64,000 nucleotides of DNA. Origin: Acidobacteriota bacterium. Lineage in GTDB: Bacteria > Acidobacteriota > Vicinamibacteria > Vicinamibacterales > JAKQTR01. How positions within the stretch are numbered: the first letter of the stretch is position 1; each line of letters starts with the position of its first letter. The position numbers and the translations under genes are program-made. The notes below the pieces were generated by a model, which did no database searches, was not told where the DNA came from, and was given only the letters and a program-made list of their open reading frames with translations. Shown here piece by piece: positions 7,673-15,813 of the stretch. The stretch covers positions 1-64,000 of the forward strand of contig JAPKZQ010000046.1 of the NCBI GenBank assembly GCA_026393675.1, read 5' to 3'.

Positions 7673-9586
7673 TCAGCGCCTCTCCAACACGCTCAGCTTG
7701 ATGGCCGAGGCGGCAGTTTGTGAGCGGTAGACCCGCTCGATCGCCTTCTGGAAGTCGGCCGCCGTGGCCGTATTGATGTTGCAGAACTTCTGCGGGTTCA
7801 GGTTCACGAGCGGGAACCAGCTGCTCTGGATCTGCACCATGAGGCGATGGCCGCGGCGGAACGTGTGGAACACGTCCGGCATCACGTACTCGACCCTGGT
7901 CGCCTGGCCTGGCACGAACGGCTCCGGCTTCTCGTAACTGTTGCGGAACTTTCCGCGCATCGCCTCGCCGCGCACCAACTGCTGGTAGCCGCCCATCACG
8001 GACGGCGCCTGGGGCATGGCGGCCATTGAAGAGGCCGGCGCACCCGGCTCGCGATAGCCATCCGGATACACATCAATCAGCTTGACGACCCAATCCGAGT
8101 CCGTGCCGCTGGTCGACACCTGGAGACTGGGCGAGATCGGGCCGGCGACGGTCAGGTCCGCTTCGAGCACATCGGTAACGTAGGTGAGTACGTCGGGCCG
8201 CCGGGCGGCGAACCGCTGATCGTCGATCATGTGCTCGCGCGTCATACCGATCGCGATGTTGTTGATATACGGCACCGGACGGGCCGGATCGCTCACGTAC
8301 TCGTCGTAGGCGGTCGCTGCGCCGGACGGCGCGGTCCACGTCAGTCGTCCGCCCGCCGCCAGGTACAGCGTCTTGGTGACAGCCTGCTTCGGCGGCCATG
8401 CATCAAGGCGGCGCCACTGGTTGCTGCCGGTCTCGAACAGGTAGGCCTCGGGCAGCTTCGGATCGGGCTTGTCCTTGAGGTAATGGGCGAAAAATGGCAA
8501 CTCGATCTGCTCGCGGTAGAACGGCCCTGTCTTCGCGCCGAATTTGACCGCGCCGAGCGTGTCCCCGTCGCCGCGCGCCCAACCTCCATGGACCCAGGGT
8601 CCCATCACCAGCATGTTGGACGCGCCCGGGCTCTGGCGCTCCACGTTCTTGTAGGTCTCGAGCGCCCCGAACAGGTCCTCCGCGTCGAACCAGCCACCCA
8701 CCGTCATCACGGCCGGCTTGATGTTCTTGAGGTGCGGCCTGAGGTTGCGCGCCTGCCAGAAGGCGTCGTACGTCTCGTGCGCCATCAGGTCGTTCCAGAA
8801 CGCGATCTCGCCCTTGAAGTACTTCGTGTTGACGTTCGGCATCGGCCCCAGTTTCAGGTAGAAGTCAAAACCATCCTGGGTGCCGTAGTCGAAGCGCGGT
8901 CCTGACGCGGTGGTCGGCGATGGCCGCGGCCGTCCGAACCCCGAAAAGAAACTGAACGCGTGCGGCAGGTAAAGTGTGCCGTTGTGGTGGAAATCGTCGC
9001 CGATGAACCAGTCCGAAATCGGCGCCTGGGGCGAGGCCGCCTTGAGGGCCGGATGCGCATTGATCATCCCGGCCGACGTGTAGAATCCCGGGTACGAAAT
9101 CCCGTACATCCCGACGCGGCCGTTGTGGCCCGCGACGTTCTTGAGCAGCCACTCGATCGTGTCGTACGTGTCGGAACTCTCGTCGATGTCCTTCGGCCCG
9201 TTCTTCACCTCGAGGTGGGGCCGCATGTCGACGAACGCCCCTTCCGACATCATGCGCCCCCGCACATCCTGGTAGACGAAGATGTACCCGTCGCGCGTGA
9301 ACAGATCCGACGGCCCGATGGCGGTCTTGTACGCGTCCGGACCGTACGGCGCCACGCTGTACGGCGTGCGGTTGAGCATGAGGGGATACTTCTGGCTCCG
9401 GTCCTTCGGCGTGTAGATGGAGGTGAACAGCTTGACGCCGTCACGCATCGGAATCTGGACTTCGAGCTTGGTGTAGTTGGCCCGGACGTAATCCGGCGCC
9501 TGGCCCGACAAGACGAGCGACGCCCCGCCGACCACGAATCCCAACACGCCAATCTGCAGTACGCGCCGCACGCGTGGTCTGACCAT
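7673..9586 (-). CDS. Secreted CocE/NonD-family hydrolase (X-Pro dipeptidyl-peptidase S15 type)
   Basis: A 637-aa protein with a signal segment at ~8-30. It has the CocE/NonD alpha/beta-hydrolase: VQIPMRDGVKLFTSIYTP near the start, YVFQDVRGR-like YQDVRGRMMSEG, and the nucleophile elbow MYGISYPGF with Ser164. The C-terminal ~250 residues are the jelly-roll typical of cocaine esterase, glutaryl acylase and PepX-type enzymes (…VEYVMPDVFHTFRRGHRLMVQIQSSWFPL). Likely a serine acyl- or peptidyl-hydrolase in the periplasm or outside the cell; its substrate is unknown. Start ATG 9586 has a strong SD, GGGGAGG. The upstream leader holds palindromes GAGATTCTATCTC (9618-9630) and ACCGATCGGT (9631-9640), possible operators. 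Confidence 0.85.
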   Translation of the reverse strand: MVRPRVRRVLQIGVLGFVVGGASLVLSGQAPDYVRANYTKLEVQIPMRDGVKLFTSIYTPKDRSQKYPLMLNRTPYSVAPYGPDAYKTAIGPSDLFTRDGYIFVYQDVRGRMMSEGAFVDMRPHLEVKNGPKDIDESSDTYDTIEWLLKNVAGHNGRVGMYGISYPGFYTSAGMINAHPALKAASPQAPISDWFIGDDFHHNGTLYLPHAFSFFSGFGRPRPSPTTASGPRFDYGTQDGFDFYLKLGPMPNVNTKYFKGEIAFWNDLMAHETYDAFWQARNLRPHLKNIKPAVMTVGGWFDAEDLFGALETYKNVERQSPGASNMLVMGPWVHGGWARGDGDTLGAVKFGAKTGPFYREQIELPFFAHYLKDKPDPKLPEAYLFETGSNQWRRLDAWPPKQAVTKTLYLAAGGRLTWTAPSGAATAYDEYVSDPARPVPYINNIAIGMTREHMIDDQRFAARRPDVLTYVTDVLEADLTVAGPISPSLQVSTSGTDSDWVVKLIDVYPDGYREPGAPASSMAAMPQAPSVMGGYQQLVRGEAMRGKFRNSYEKPEPFVPGQATRVEYVMPDVFHTFRRGHRLMVQIQSSWFPLVNLNPQKFCNINTATAADFQKAIERVYRSQTAASAIKLSVLERR

Positions 9587-10022
9587 CAGAACCTCCCCAT
9601 CTACTCCGGCTGAAAGGGAGATTCTATCTCACCGATCGGTAAGTAGCCGCAGCCCGTGCCTGCGAGACGACGGTTCCTCCGCGTCCCCGCTCACGCAAGC
9701 CGGCAAAATGCGTCTCCGGCCGGAGGCGGGCCGCGCGACGCCGGCTGCCGCTTCGCGGACGAAAACGCCGGCTGGTTCCTTTGGCCTGCAACGCGTTTTG
9801 CAGACTGACGCTGTCGGCTTGGTTCGAGGGGCCGCTCCGGAAGCCGCCCGCCCACCGGCACGTGCACCAGGAATTGGTGCGTGCTCCATTCTTGCTTCTT
9901 ACTTCCTGCTTCCCCCTCTCCTGTTTCGTTTGCCGCCCGCGCCAATCAAGCGTACAATTTGCCGAATCAGGCACTCTGCTTGACCGGCGGCACTGGTCAC
10001 AACGGCCCACGAGCGGATTTCC
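9587..10022. other. Gene-free divergent intergenic region
   Basis: 436 bp between two divergent genes. It holds two palindromes next to the hydrolase gene (9618-9640), a pyrimidine-rich stretch with repeated ttcttac/ttcctgc words (~9892-9925), and the promoter for the downstream operon. No frame looks like a protein. Confidence 0.55.
9930..9958 (+). promoter_or_regulatory. Predicted sigma-70 promoter of the PspA/ABC/AAA operon
   Basis: -35 TTGCCG (9930-9935), 17-bp spacer, -10 TACAAT (9953-9958), giving a leader of about 58 nt before ATG 10023. A sigma-54 -24/-12 element, as used by enterobacterial psp operons, was sought and not found. Confidence 0.55.
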
Positions 10023-10652
10023 ATGAGCGACACCAACAAAACCTGGGGACATACGGTGCTGGGCTGGTTCGTCGTCCAGGACGACGAGGGCAACCCGGCC
10101 GCCGGGCCCGCCGTTATTGAGGCCGCCCCCGCCCACGCGGTCGAGCAGGTGTTTGTCACCAATCCTCCAGCCGCCGTGGGTGGCAAGGTGGACTTCGACC
10201 AGGTGTACGACGCCGCCGGCATCGGGAGCGACGAACGCCAGCGGGTGACCAAGACGCTCGAGCTGCTCGCCGCGTTGCCGTCCGACACACCGACGCCGGT
10301 CAAGAAGCAGATCGTCGAGGCGTCGCTCACGGCGTTTGGCGTCCCCATTGACAAGATCATCGAGTCGGGCGTGGCCGAGATCCAGGCGCTCGAGGGCTAC
10401 ATCCGGGCGGGGGCCGCCGACACCCAGCAGGTGTTCGCCGATGCCGAGACGCGGATCAAGGCGAAAGAGGACGAGATCCGCCAGCTCCGCACGGTGATGG
10501 ACGAGCGCGTGCAAGAACAGCAGGCAGCCACCAAGGCGTGCAACGACAAGAAGCTCAGCATCCAGCAGATTCTCGAGTTCTTCGGCCAGGAAGCCGTGGC
10601 GCGCGTCGTCGCGGCCTCACCGAAGCTGCGGGCACCGTCGCGCAAGGGATAG
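10023..10652 (+). CDS. Coiled-coil hypothetical protein, first gene of PspA/ABC/AAA operon
   Basis: A 209-aa soluble protein, family not recognised. Residues ~1-60 look like a small N-terminal domain (GHTVLGWFVVQDDEG...). Residues ~60-125 are helical (VDFDQVYDAAGI...VKKQIVEASLTAFGV). Residues ~125-180 form a long charged coiled coil (ADAETRIKAKEDEIRQLRTVMDERV). The C-terminus is basic. There is no signal peptide or TM segment. It is followed after 44 bp by the PspA-like gene, all in one direction. A cytosolic adaptor or oligomerising partner of PspA is my guess; sequence alone gives no activity. Confidence 0.75.
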   Translation: MSDTNKTWGHTVLGWFVVQDDEGNPAAGPAVIEAAPAHAVEQVFVTNPPAAVGGKVDFDQVYDAAGIGSDERQRVTKTLELLAALPSDTPTPVKKQIVEASLTAFGVPIDKIIESGVAEIQALEGYIRAGAADTQQVFADAETRIKAKEDEIRQLRTVMDERVQEQQAATKACNDKKLSIQQILEFFGQEAVARVVAASPKLRAPSRKG

Positions 10653-10696
10653 GCCCGGCGCGGGCCGGCGGCCGCATCGAACGAAAGGTTACGGGC

Positions 10697-11401
10697 ATGG
10701 GACTCATCTCGCGGTTCGGCAACCTGTGGCGGGGCTTCCTGTCACTGTGGATTTCGGACATCGAAAAGGAACACCCGGAGATCGCGTACGAAAACGCCAT
10801 CAACTCGATGGTGGAAAAATACACGAGGCTCAGGACGGCGACGGCCGCCATCATCCGTCGGCGCGAGGATATCGACGCGCGCCAGAAGACCGACACCGAG
10901 GAACTGGCCCAGGTGGAGGCGCAGCTCACCGTCGCGGTTGAGACCAACCAGGACGACCTCGCCGTGGGGCTCATCCAGAAGAAGAACGAGCTGATCAAGG
11001 AGCTGGCGGACCTGCGCATCGAGCTCGAGACCGCGCAGAAGGACGCCGACTCGGCGAAGTCGTCGCTGCTGACCGTGCAGGCCGAGATCAAGAAGCTCAA
11101 GGCCGAGCGCGACACGATGCTGGCGAAACTCCAGTCGGCCCAGGCTCGTATCAAGATCCAGGGCCAGCTCGACGGGCTCTCGGTCGACGCCGATGTCCAG
11201 GCCCTCGACAACGTGCGCGAGCACATCCGCACGACGATTGCCGAAGCCAACCTGGGGCGCGAAATGTCCGAGTCGTCGCTCGACGCGCGGCTGGCGGCGC
11301 TGCAGACGCAGGCGGGTGACGTGCAGGCGCGTCAACAACTGGCCGAGCTGAAGGCCAAGCGCGCGGCCCAGGCCGCCGCCCAGGGCCAGAAGACCCTGTA
11401 G
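10697..11401 (+). CDS. pspA: PspA/IM30 (Vipp1)-family membrane-stress protein
   Basis: A 234-aa protein. The start MGLISRFGNLWRGFLSLWIS (ATG 10697, SD gaaagg) gives the short amphipathic helix used by PspA/Vipp1 to bind lipid. The rest is almost entirely long heptad-rich helix (e.g. LIQKKNELIKELADLRIELE; LLTVQAEIKKLKAERDTMLA), as expected for this ESCRT-III-related fold. Its length suits the family (about 220-260 aa). Family members polymerise on stressed membranes and protect envelope integrity. Here it sits inside an ABC-transporter and AAA operon and not with PspBC or PspF, so the partner set differs from the E. coli psp system. Family call from architecture and N-terminal helix. Confidence 0.8.
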   Translation: MGLISRFGNLWRGFLSLWISDIEKEHPEIAYENAINSMVEKYTRLRTATAAIIRRREDIDARQKTDTEELAQVEAQLTVAVETNQDDLAVGLIQKKNELIKELADLRIELETAQKDADSAKSSLLTVQAEIKKLKAERDTMLAKLQSAQARIKIQGQLDGLSVDADVQALDNVREHIRTTIAEANLGREMSESSLDARLAALQTQAGDVQARQQLAELKAKRAAQAAAQGQKTL

Positions 11402-11419
11402 GAGCGGGAGAAACAGACC

Positions 11420-13051
11420 ATGAAGCTCACTGCATTCGCTAAGTTCTTCATCACGGTCGTCATTCTGGCTGTCGTCGGCTACGCGGTCTACACCTACCGC
11501 GGCACCGATATCAAGAAGTGGGCCGTCGGCGACAAACCGGCGGCCGGGGCGGCCGAACAAGTGACAACCGGCGACTTCGCCTCCCTCAACAACGCACCTC
11601 CCGATCCGGCCCGAAACGCTGGCGCGACTGGCGTCAACGGCACGGCCCTGGGAGCGGGCGGGCGGCTCACCCGCCCGCTCGTGGTGGCCATCAACACGTG
11701 GGCCGGCCACGCGCCGGGCATCGTCTTCAATGGCGGGCTCGATGCGAATGCCGGGTCGAACTTCCGGAAGCGCTACGGCTTTGATGTCAAGTTCGTGCTG
11801 ATCGAGGACCCGGCCGCCAAACTCGCCGCGTTCCGCAACGGCGACGTGGACCTGATGTGGGACACGGTGGACAACTGGGCGCGCGAGGCGTCCATCCTGT
11901 CGGAACAGAACCAACAGGCACGATCGATCATGATGCAGGACTGGTCGCGCGGCGGCGACGGCATCGTGTCGCTCACCTCCATCAAGTCGGTCGAGGACCT
12001 CAAGGGCAAGAAGATCTCGTGCACGCAGTTCACCCCGTCGCACTTCCTCCTGCTCTACCTGCTCGCGCAGTCTGGCCTGACCACCGAGGATCGGACCGCC
12101 CTGGAGAAGTCGATCATCTTCGCCAAGGACGGGCCGGATGCCGCCGCCATGTTCAAGGCCGGCCGGGTGGACGCGGCCGTAACGTGGGAACCCGACCTGT
12201 CGGCCGCTGTGGCGGCCAGGGGTGACGCGGCGCACGTGCTGGTGTCGACCACCGCGGCGAGCAACATCATCGCCGACACGCTCATCGCCCGGCAGGATGT
12301 CGTGAACACGGCGCCCGAGACGCTTCGCGACTTCGTCCACGGGTGGTTCGACGGCATCGACATGATCAAGGCCGACCCGAACGCCGCGTATGCCATAGTG
12401 GCCAAGGCCTTGAAGCTTGATGCCGACACGGTGTCGGGCATGCTATCGGGCCTCAAGCTGACGCCTTACGCCGACAACGCGCAGTTCTACGGCCTCACCG
12501 GTGGCAAGGCGCACTTCGAAACGCTGTTCGACACGGCCTTTGTCATCTGGCGCAAGAAGGGGCTCGTCACGCGCCCCGTCTCCGCGAAGGACTGGGTCGA
12601 TGTGCGCTTCATCAGCGCGCTGGCCGCCGCCTACCCGGGCCAGGCGGTGGAGGAGCCGAAGATCACTGCCAAGGCGCCATCGGCCAACGACCGCGCCATC
12701 GTGAACAAGCAGATCCAGATCCACTTCACGCCGGGATCCGACGAGATCATGCCGGGGTCGTACTTCGTGCTCGACGCGCTCGGCGAGACAATGACCTCGT
12801 TCGGAAACACGTACCTGCGCATCGAGGGCAACACGGACTCGACCGGACCGGCGGCTGTGAACCTGACGCTGTCGGAGCGCCGGGCTCTGGCCGTCAGGAC
12901 CTACGTGCTGAAGAACTTCCCGAACATTCAGGCGGCGCGTTTCCAGACGATCGGCCGCGGCGCGGCCAACCCGGTGGCGGACAACGCAACCGAGACGGGC
13001 CGCCAGCTCAACCGGCGGACCGAGATCAAGGTCGTGCTCGCGACCAAGTAG
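11420..13051 (+). CDS. Periplasmic substrate-binding protein fused to OmpA peptidoglycan-binding domain
   Basis: A 543-aa protein. Residues ~7-27 are an uncleaved-looking signal anchor (FFITVVILAVVGYAVYTY), followed by a Pro/Ala/Gly linker to ~90. Residues ~92-390 are an NMT1/TauA/SsuA-like type II binding domain (VVAINTWAGHAPGIVFNGG; FRNGDVDLMWDTVDNWA; DLKGKKISCTQFTPSHFLLL). Residues ~425-540 are an OmpA C-terminal domain (IQIHFTPGSDEIMPGSYFVL; LRIEGNTDSTG; NLTLSERRALAV; GRQLNRRTEIKV). The OmpA part should bind peptidoglycan, so the receptor would span from inner membrane to wall. Its TauC- and TauB-like partners follow directly. The ligand is unknown; taurine-, nitrate- or thiamine-precursor-like molecules are family precedents only. 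Confidence 0.85.
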   Translation: MKLTAFAKFFITVVILAVVGYAVYTYRGTDIKKWAVGDKPAAGAAEQVTTGDFASLNNAPPDPARNAGATGVNGTALGAGGRLTRPLVVAINTWAGHAPGIVFNGGLDANAGSNFRKRYGFDVKFVLIEDPAAKLAAFRNGDVDLMWDTVDNWAREASILSEQNQQARSIMMQDWSRGGDGIVSLTSIKSVEDLKGKKISCTQFTPSHFLLLYLLAQSGLTTEDRTALEKSIIFAKDGPDAAAMFKAGRVDAAVTWEPDLSAAVAARGDAAHVLVSTTAASNIIADTLIARQDVVNTAPETLRDFVHGWFDGIDMIKADPNAAYAIVAKALKLDADTVSGMLSGLKLTPYADNAQFYGLTGGKAHFETLFDTAFVIWRKKGLVTRPVSAKDWVDVRFISALAAAYPGQAVEEPKITAKAPSANDRAIVNKQIQIHFTPGSDEIMPGSYFVLDALGETMTSFGNTYLRIEGNTDSTGPAAVNLTLSERRALAVRTYVLKNFPNIQAARFQTIGRGAANPVADNATETGRQLNRRTEIKVVLATK

Positions 13052-13146
13052 TTCAACTGGGAGACCGGGGGGCGGCATTCACGATGCAGCCTCCCGGGCC
13101 CGGACTCCCGTCTCCTGACCACTGACACGCAACGAGAATCTGGCCG

Positions 13147-13944
13147 ATGTCTCACAGCCGTTTCTTTGCCCTGCGGCAACCACTTCCACGCTCTACGAGC
13201 CTCGTGGTTGGGCTGGTGCTGCCGGCAGTGGTGCTGGGCGCGTGGTGCATCGCCTCGTATGGCGGCCTCGCGCCGCCCGACTTCCTACCGTCGCCAAGCG
13301 AGACGGTGCGCGGCACGCTGCAGTTGTTCATCGAATACGATCTTGCGCGTGCCATCTGGGTGTCGACCCAGCGCATCCTGATCGCGTTCCTGCTCGCCTC
13401 GGCGATTGCCCTGCCGCTTGGCGTCCTGATGGGCGCTTTCGAGCCGGTCAACCGCCTGTTCGAACCCATCGTGGCGCCGCTGCGCTACATGCCGATCTCG
13501 GCGTTCATCCCGCTCCTCATCCTGTGGTTCGGGATCTACGAAAAGCAGAAGGTGGCCTTCCTGTTCCTGGGCGTCTTCGTGTACCTGCTGCCCGTGGTCG
13601 TGTCGGCAATCCGCGCCGTACCGGACGAACTGGTGCAGACCGCCCTCACGCTGGGCGCGACGCGCCTGCAGGTGATCCGCACGATTCTCCTGCCGGCGGC
13701 GCTGCCCGAGATCTTCGATTCCTTCCGCGTGATGAACGCCATCTTGTGGACCTACGTTATCCTGGCCGAAGGCGTAAACGCGCAGGGCGGTCTGGGTTAC
13801 ATGGTGGATCTGGCCTACCGTCATCAGAAGGCCTCGTGGTCGTTTGCCGGCCTGCTGGTCATCGGAGGAATTGGATTGCTGACCGATCTCCTCATCCGAT
13901 CGGTGTCCGGCATCCTGTTCGGCTGGCGGGAAAAGTCGACATGA
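13147..13944 (+). CDS. ABC transporter permease, TauC/SsuC type
   Basis: A 265-aa integral membrane protein with about six TM segments, beginning ~17-40 (TSLVVGLVLPAVVLGAWCIA). The cytoplasmic EAA loop is at ~170-190 (LGATRLQVIRTILLPAALPE), the coupling site for the ATPase. The NPSPSETV-like motif FLPSPSETV after TM1 is typical of taurine, sulfonate and nitrate permeases. The ATPase gene overlaps its stop by 4 bp (ATGA). It should form the channel for the OmpA-fused receptor encoded upstream. The start ATG 13147 has only a weak SD. Confidence 0.9.
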   Translation: MSHSRFFALRQPLPRSTSLVVGLVLPAVVLGAWCIASYGGLAPPDFLPSPSETVRGTLQLFIEYDLARAIWVSTQRILIAFLLASAIALPLGVLMGAFEPVNRLFEPIVAPLRYMPISAFIPLLILWFGIYEKQKVAFLFLGVFVYLLPVVVSAIRAVPDELVQTALTLGATRLQVIRTILLPAALPEIFDSFRVMNAILWTYVILAEGVNAQGGLGYMVDLAYRHQKASWSFAGLLVIGGIGLLTDLLIRSVSGILFGWREKST

Positions 13945-14870
13945 GCGAGGGCCACGCGCACCAACCCGAGCAGGTCAAGCTCGGCGAGCCCGGCACCGTC
14001 GCCGTCACCGTCGAGGGGCGCGGCGAAGCGACGCCACCCACCTACCGGGCGGATCTCGCCGGCACGCCCCCCAAGCTGCGCATCCGCGATTTGTGCATTA
14101 CCTACATCGATCGGACAGGCCACCAAACGGAGGCCGTCCGCGACGTCTCGTTCGACATCGTCGACAAGCCAGGCACCGGCGAGATCGTCGTGTTCCTGGG
14201 GCCGTCCGGCTGCGGCAAGTCGACCATCCTGAAGGCCGTCGCGGGTCTCCTGGCGCCGACCAAGGGCGAGATTCTGGTCAACGGCAAGGCGTTTGACGGA
14301 CCGGGCCGTGACCGCGGCATGGTATTTCAGGCCTACACATCGTTCGGGTGGCTCACCGTCCGCCAGAACGTGGAGTACGGGCTGCGCATGGCCGGGGTGG
14401 CCGCCTCCGAGCGACGGGGCCGCGCGCTGAAGTACCTGAAAGCCGTGGGCCTGGATGATGTTGCGGATCGGTACCCGAAGGACTTGTCGGGCGGCATGAA
14501 GCAGCGCGTGGCGCTCGCCCGCACGCTACTGAACGGCCCCAAGCTCGTGCTGATGGACGAGCCCTTCGGCGCGCTCGACCCGCAGACCCGGTGGGGCATG
14601 CAGGGCTTGTTGCTCGACGTGTCGCGCACCGAGGACAACACGACGCTGTTTGTCACCCACGACGTGTCCGAGGCCGTGTACCTGGCGGATACGGTCTACG
14701 TGCTGTCGTCGCGCCCGGCGCGCATTCTGCACCGCGTGGATGTCCCCTTCTTCGCCAATCGCGACATCTCGCTCAAGTCGGCGAATGAGTTCCGGGCCGT
14801 TGAAAAGCAGTTGCTCGACCTGCTGTACGCGCCAGCGGCCAACGAAGGCCGCCAGTCGGTCGAAGGGTAG
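13941..14870 (+). CDS. ABC transporter ATPase, TauB/SsuB type, with N-terminal extension
   Basis: A 309-aa protein, start ATG 13941 overlapping the permease stop. Residues ~1-45 are a non-conserved extension (EGHAHQPEQVKLGEPG...). The nucleotide-binding domain follows: Walker A GPSGCGKST (~91-99), Q-loop MVFQAYTSFGWLT, signature LSGGMKQRVALART (~178-191), Walker [13 protein letters not shown] and H-loop TLFVTHDVSEA. All catalytic residues are intact. The order receptor-permease-ATPase is the usual operon for sulfonate/nitrate-type importers. The extension is longer than in most homologues and might contact another operon product. Confidence 0.9.
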   Translation: MSEGHAHQPEQVKLGEPGTVAVTVEGRGEATPPTYRADLAGTPPKLRIRDLCITYIDRTGHQTEAVRDVSFDIVDKPGTGEIVVFLGPSGCGKSTILKAVAGLLAPTKGEILVNGKAFDGPGRDRGMVFQAYTSFGWLTVRQNVEYGLRMAGVAASERRGRALKYLKAVGLDDVADRYPKDLSGGMKQRVALARTLLNGPKLVLMDEPFGALDPQTRWGMQGLLLDVSRTEDNTTLFVTHDVSEAVYLADTVYVLSSRPARILHRVDVPFFANRDISLKSANEFRAVEKQLLDLLYAPAANEGRQSVEG

Positions 14871-14879
14871 AATAGGCCC

Positions 14880-15806
14880 ATGGCATCGACCGACAAGCGC
14901 GGCAACAGGCCGGCCGCAAAACCGGCCACCGTCGATCCGGTCGCCCCGCTCGCCGCGGTGCCGTCCTCGCCTGTGCTGGACCCGCCGCCGGCGCCGGCCG
15001 CCCTTGCCGATTTCCTCAAGGACAGGGTGCCGTACCTGCGCTTCGCGTTTTCCAACCCGTACAATCTCTCGCTGCTCGGCGGTGCCCTGGCGGCCTCGGT
15101 GCTGACGCTGAACCCGCTCATCGCGCTGGTGGCGCTTGGCGGCGAGGCACTCTGGCTGCTGCACGCGCCGGGATCGGAGCGGCTGCGGCACCTGCTCTGG
15201 GATCCGCGGTTTGCCGAGCTGAAGGCCGTGTACGATGCCGAGCAGCGGTCGGCCCGCATGCAAGTGCTCGGCGCGACCGACCGCCAGCGTGTCGAGAAGC
15301 TCATCGAGTTCAAGCAGGACATCGGCCGGCTGGCGGGCCAGAACCCGTCGTTCACGAACGAACTGCTCCGGGGCGAACTGGTGAAGACCGATCGCCTCGT
15401 CGAGTCCTTTCTCGACATGGCTGTCACGTGCGCGCGATACGAGCACTATCTGGCGTCGGTCGATATGAGCGTGCTCGATCGCGACCGCGAACGCTGGAAC
15501 GGCATCGTCACCAACACGCACCCGGAGGCCTCGCAGGTCGATATCGCCCGCAAGAACCTGGCCGTCATCATGAAGCGATTCGAGAAAGTACAGGAGATTC
15601 AGCGCTACCTCGGCGTGGCGCGCGGCCAGCTCGATTTGATTGAGAACTCGTTCCGCCTGCTGGCGGACCAAATCGTGACGATGCAGTCGCCGCAGGAGCT
15701 GTCCGGCCAGCTCGACGAGCTCCTGAACGGGGTCGAGGCCATCAAGGCCAGCACGGCCGACACCGAGCGCATGCTGAGCAGCATGGGGCTCACCAACAAC
15801 GTCTGA
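14880..15806 (+). CDS. Two-TM coiled-coil membrane protein of the PspA/ABC/AAA operon
   Basis: A 308-aa protein, family not recognised. Residues 1-45 are a Pro/Ala-rich cytosolic tail. Residues ~63-100 form a hairpin of two hydrophobic segments (NLSLLGGALAASVLTLNPLI; ALVALGGEALWLLHAPG). Residues ~105-308 are soluble and helical with long heptads (ARKNLAVIMKRFEKVQEIQR; LDELLNGVEAIKASTADTER). The gene starts 9 bp after the ATPase stop and ends 7 bp before the AAA ATPase, so it is firmly part of the operon. It could be the membrane anchor or substrate for the AAA protein or for PspA. That role is inference. Confidence 0.7.
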   Translation: MASTDKRGNRPAAKPATVDPVAPLAAVPSSPVLDPPPAPAALADFLKDRVPYLRFAFSNPYNLSLLGGALAASVLTLNPLIALVALGGEALWLLHAPGSERLRHLLWDPRFAELKAVYDAEQRSARMQVLGATDRQRVEKLIEFKQDIGRLAGQNPSFTNELLRGELVKTDRLVESFLDMAVTCARYEHYLASVDMSVLDRDRERWNGIVTNTHPEASQVDIARKNLAVIMKRFEKVQEIQRYLGVARGQLDLIENSFRLLADQIVTMQSPQELSGQLDELLNGVEAIKASTADTERMLSSMGLTNNV

Positions 15807-15813
15807 CATCCAT

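Noticed and set aside
9930-10022. Sigma-54 promoter for the PspA operon
   Set aside because: No GG-N10-GC spacing with TGGCAC/TTGCA character; the closest match (aggcactctgcttga) fails at the -12 element.
10742-12340. 532-codon minus-strand frame
   Set aside because: Runs across the end of the PspA-like gene and the receptor gene, both supported by motifs; composition is shadow-like.
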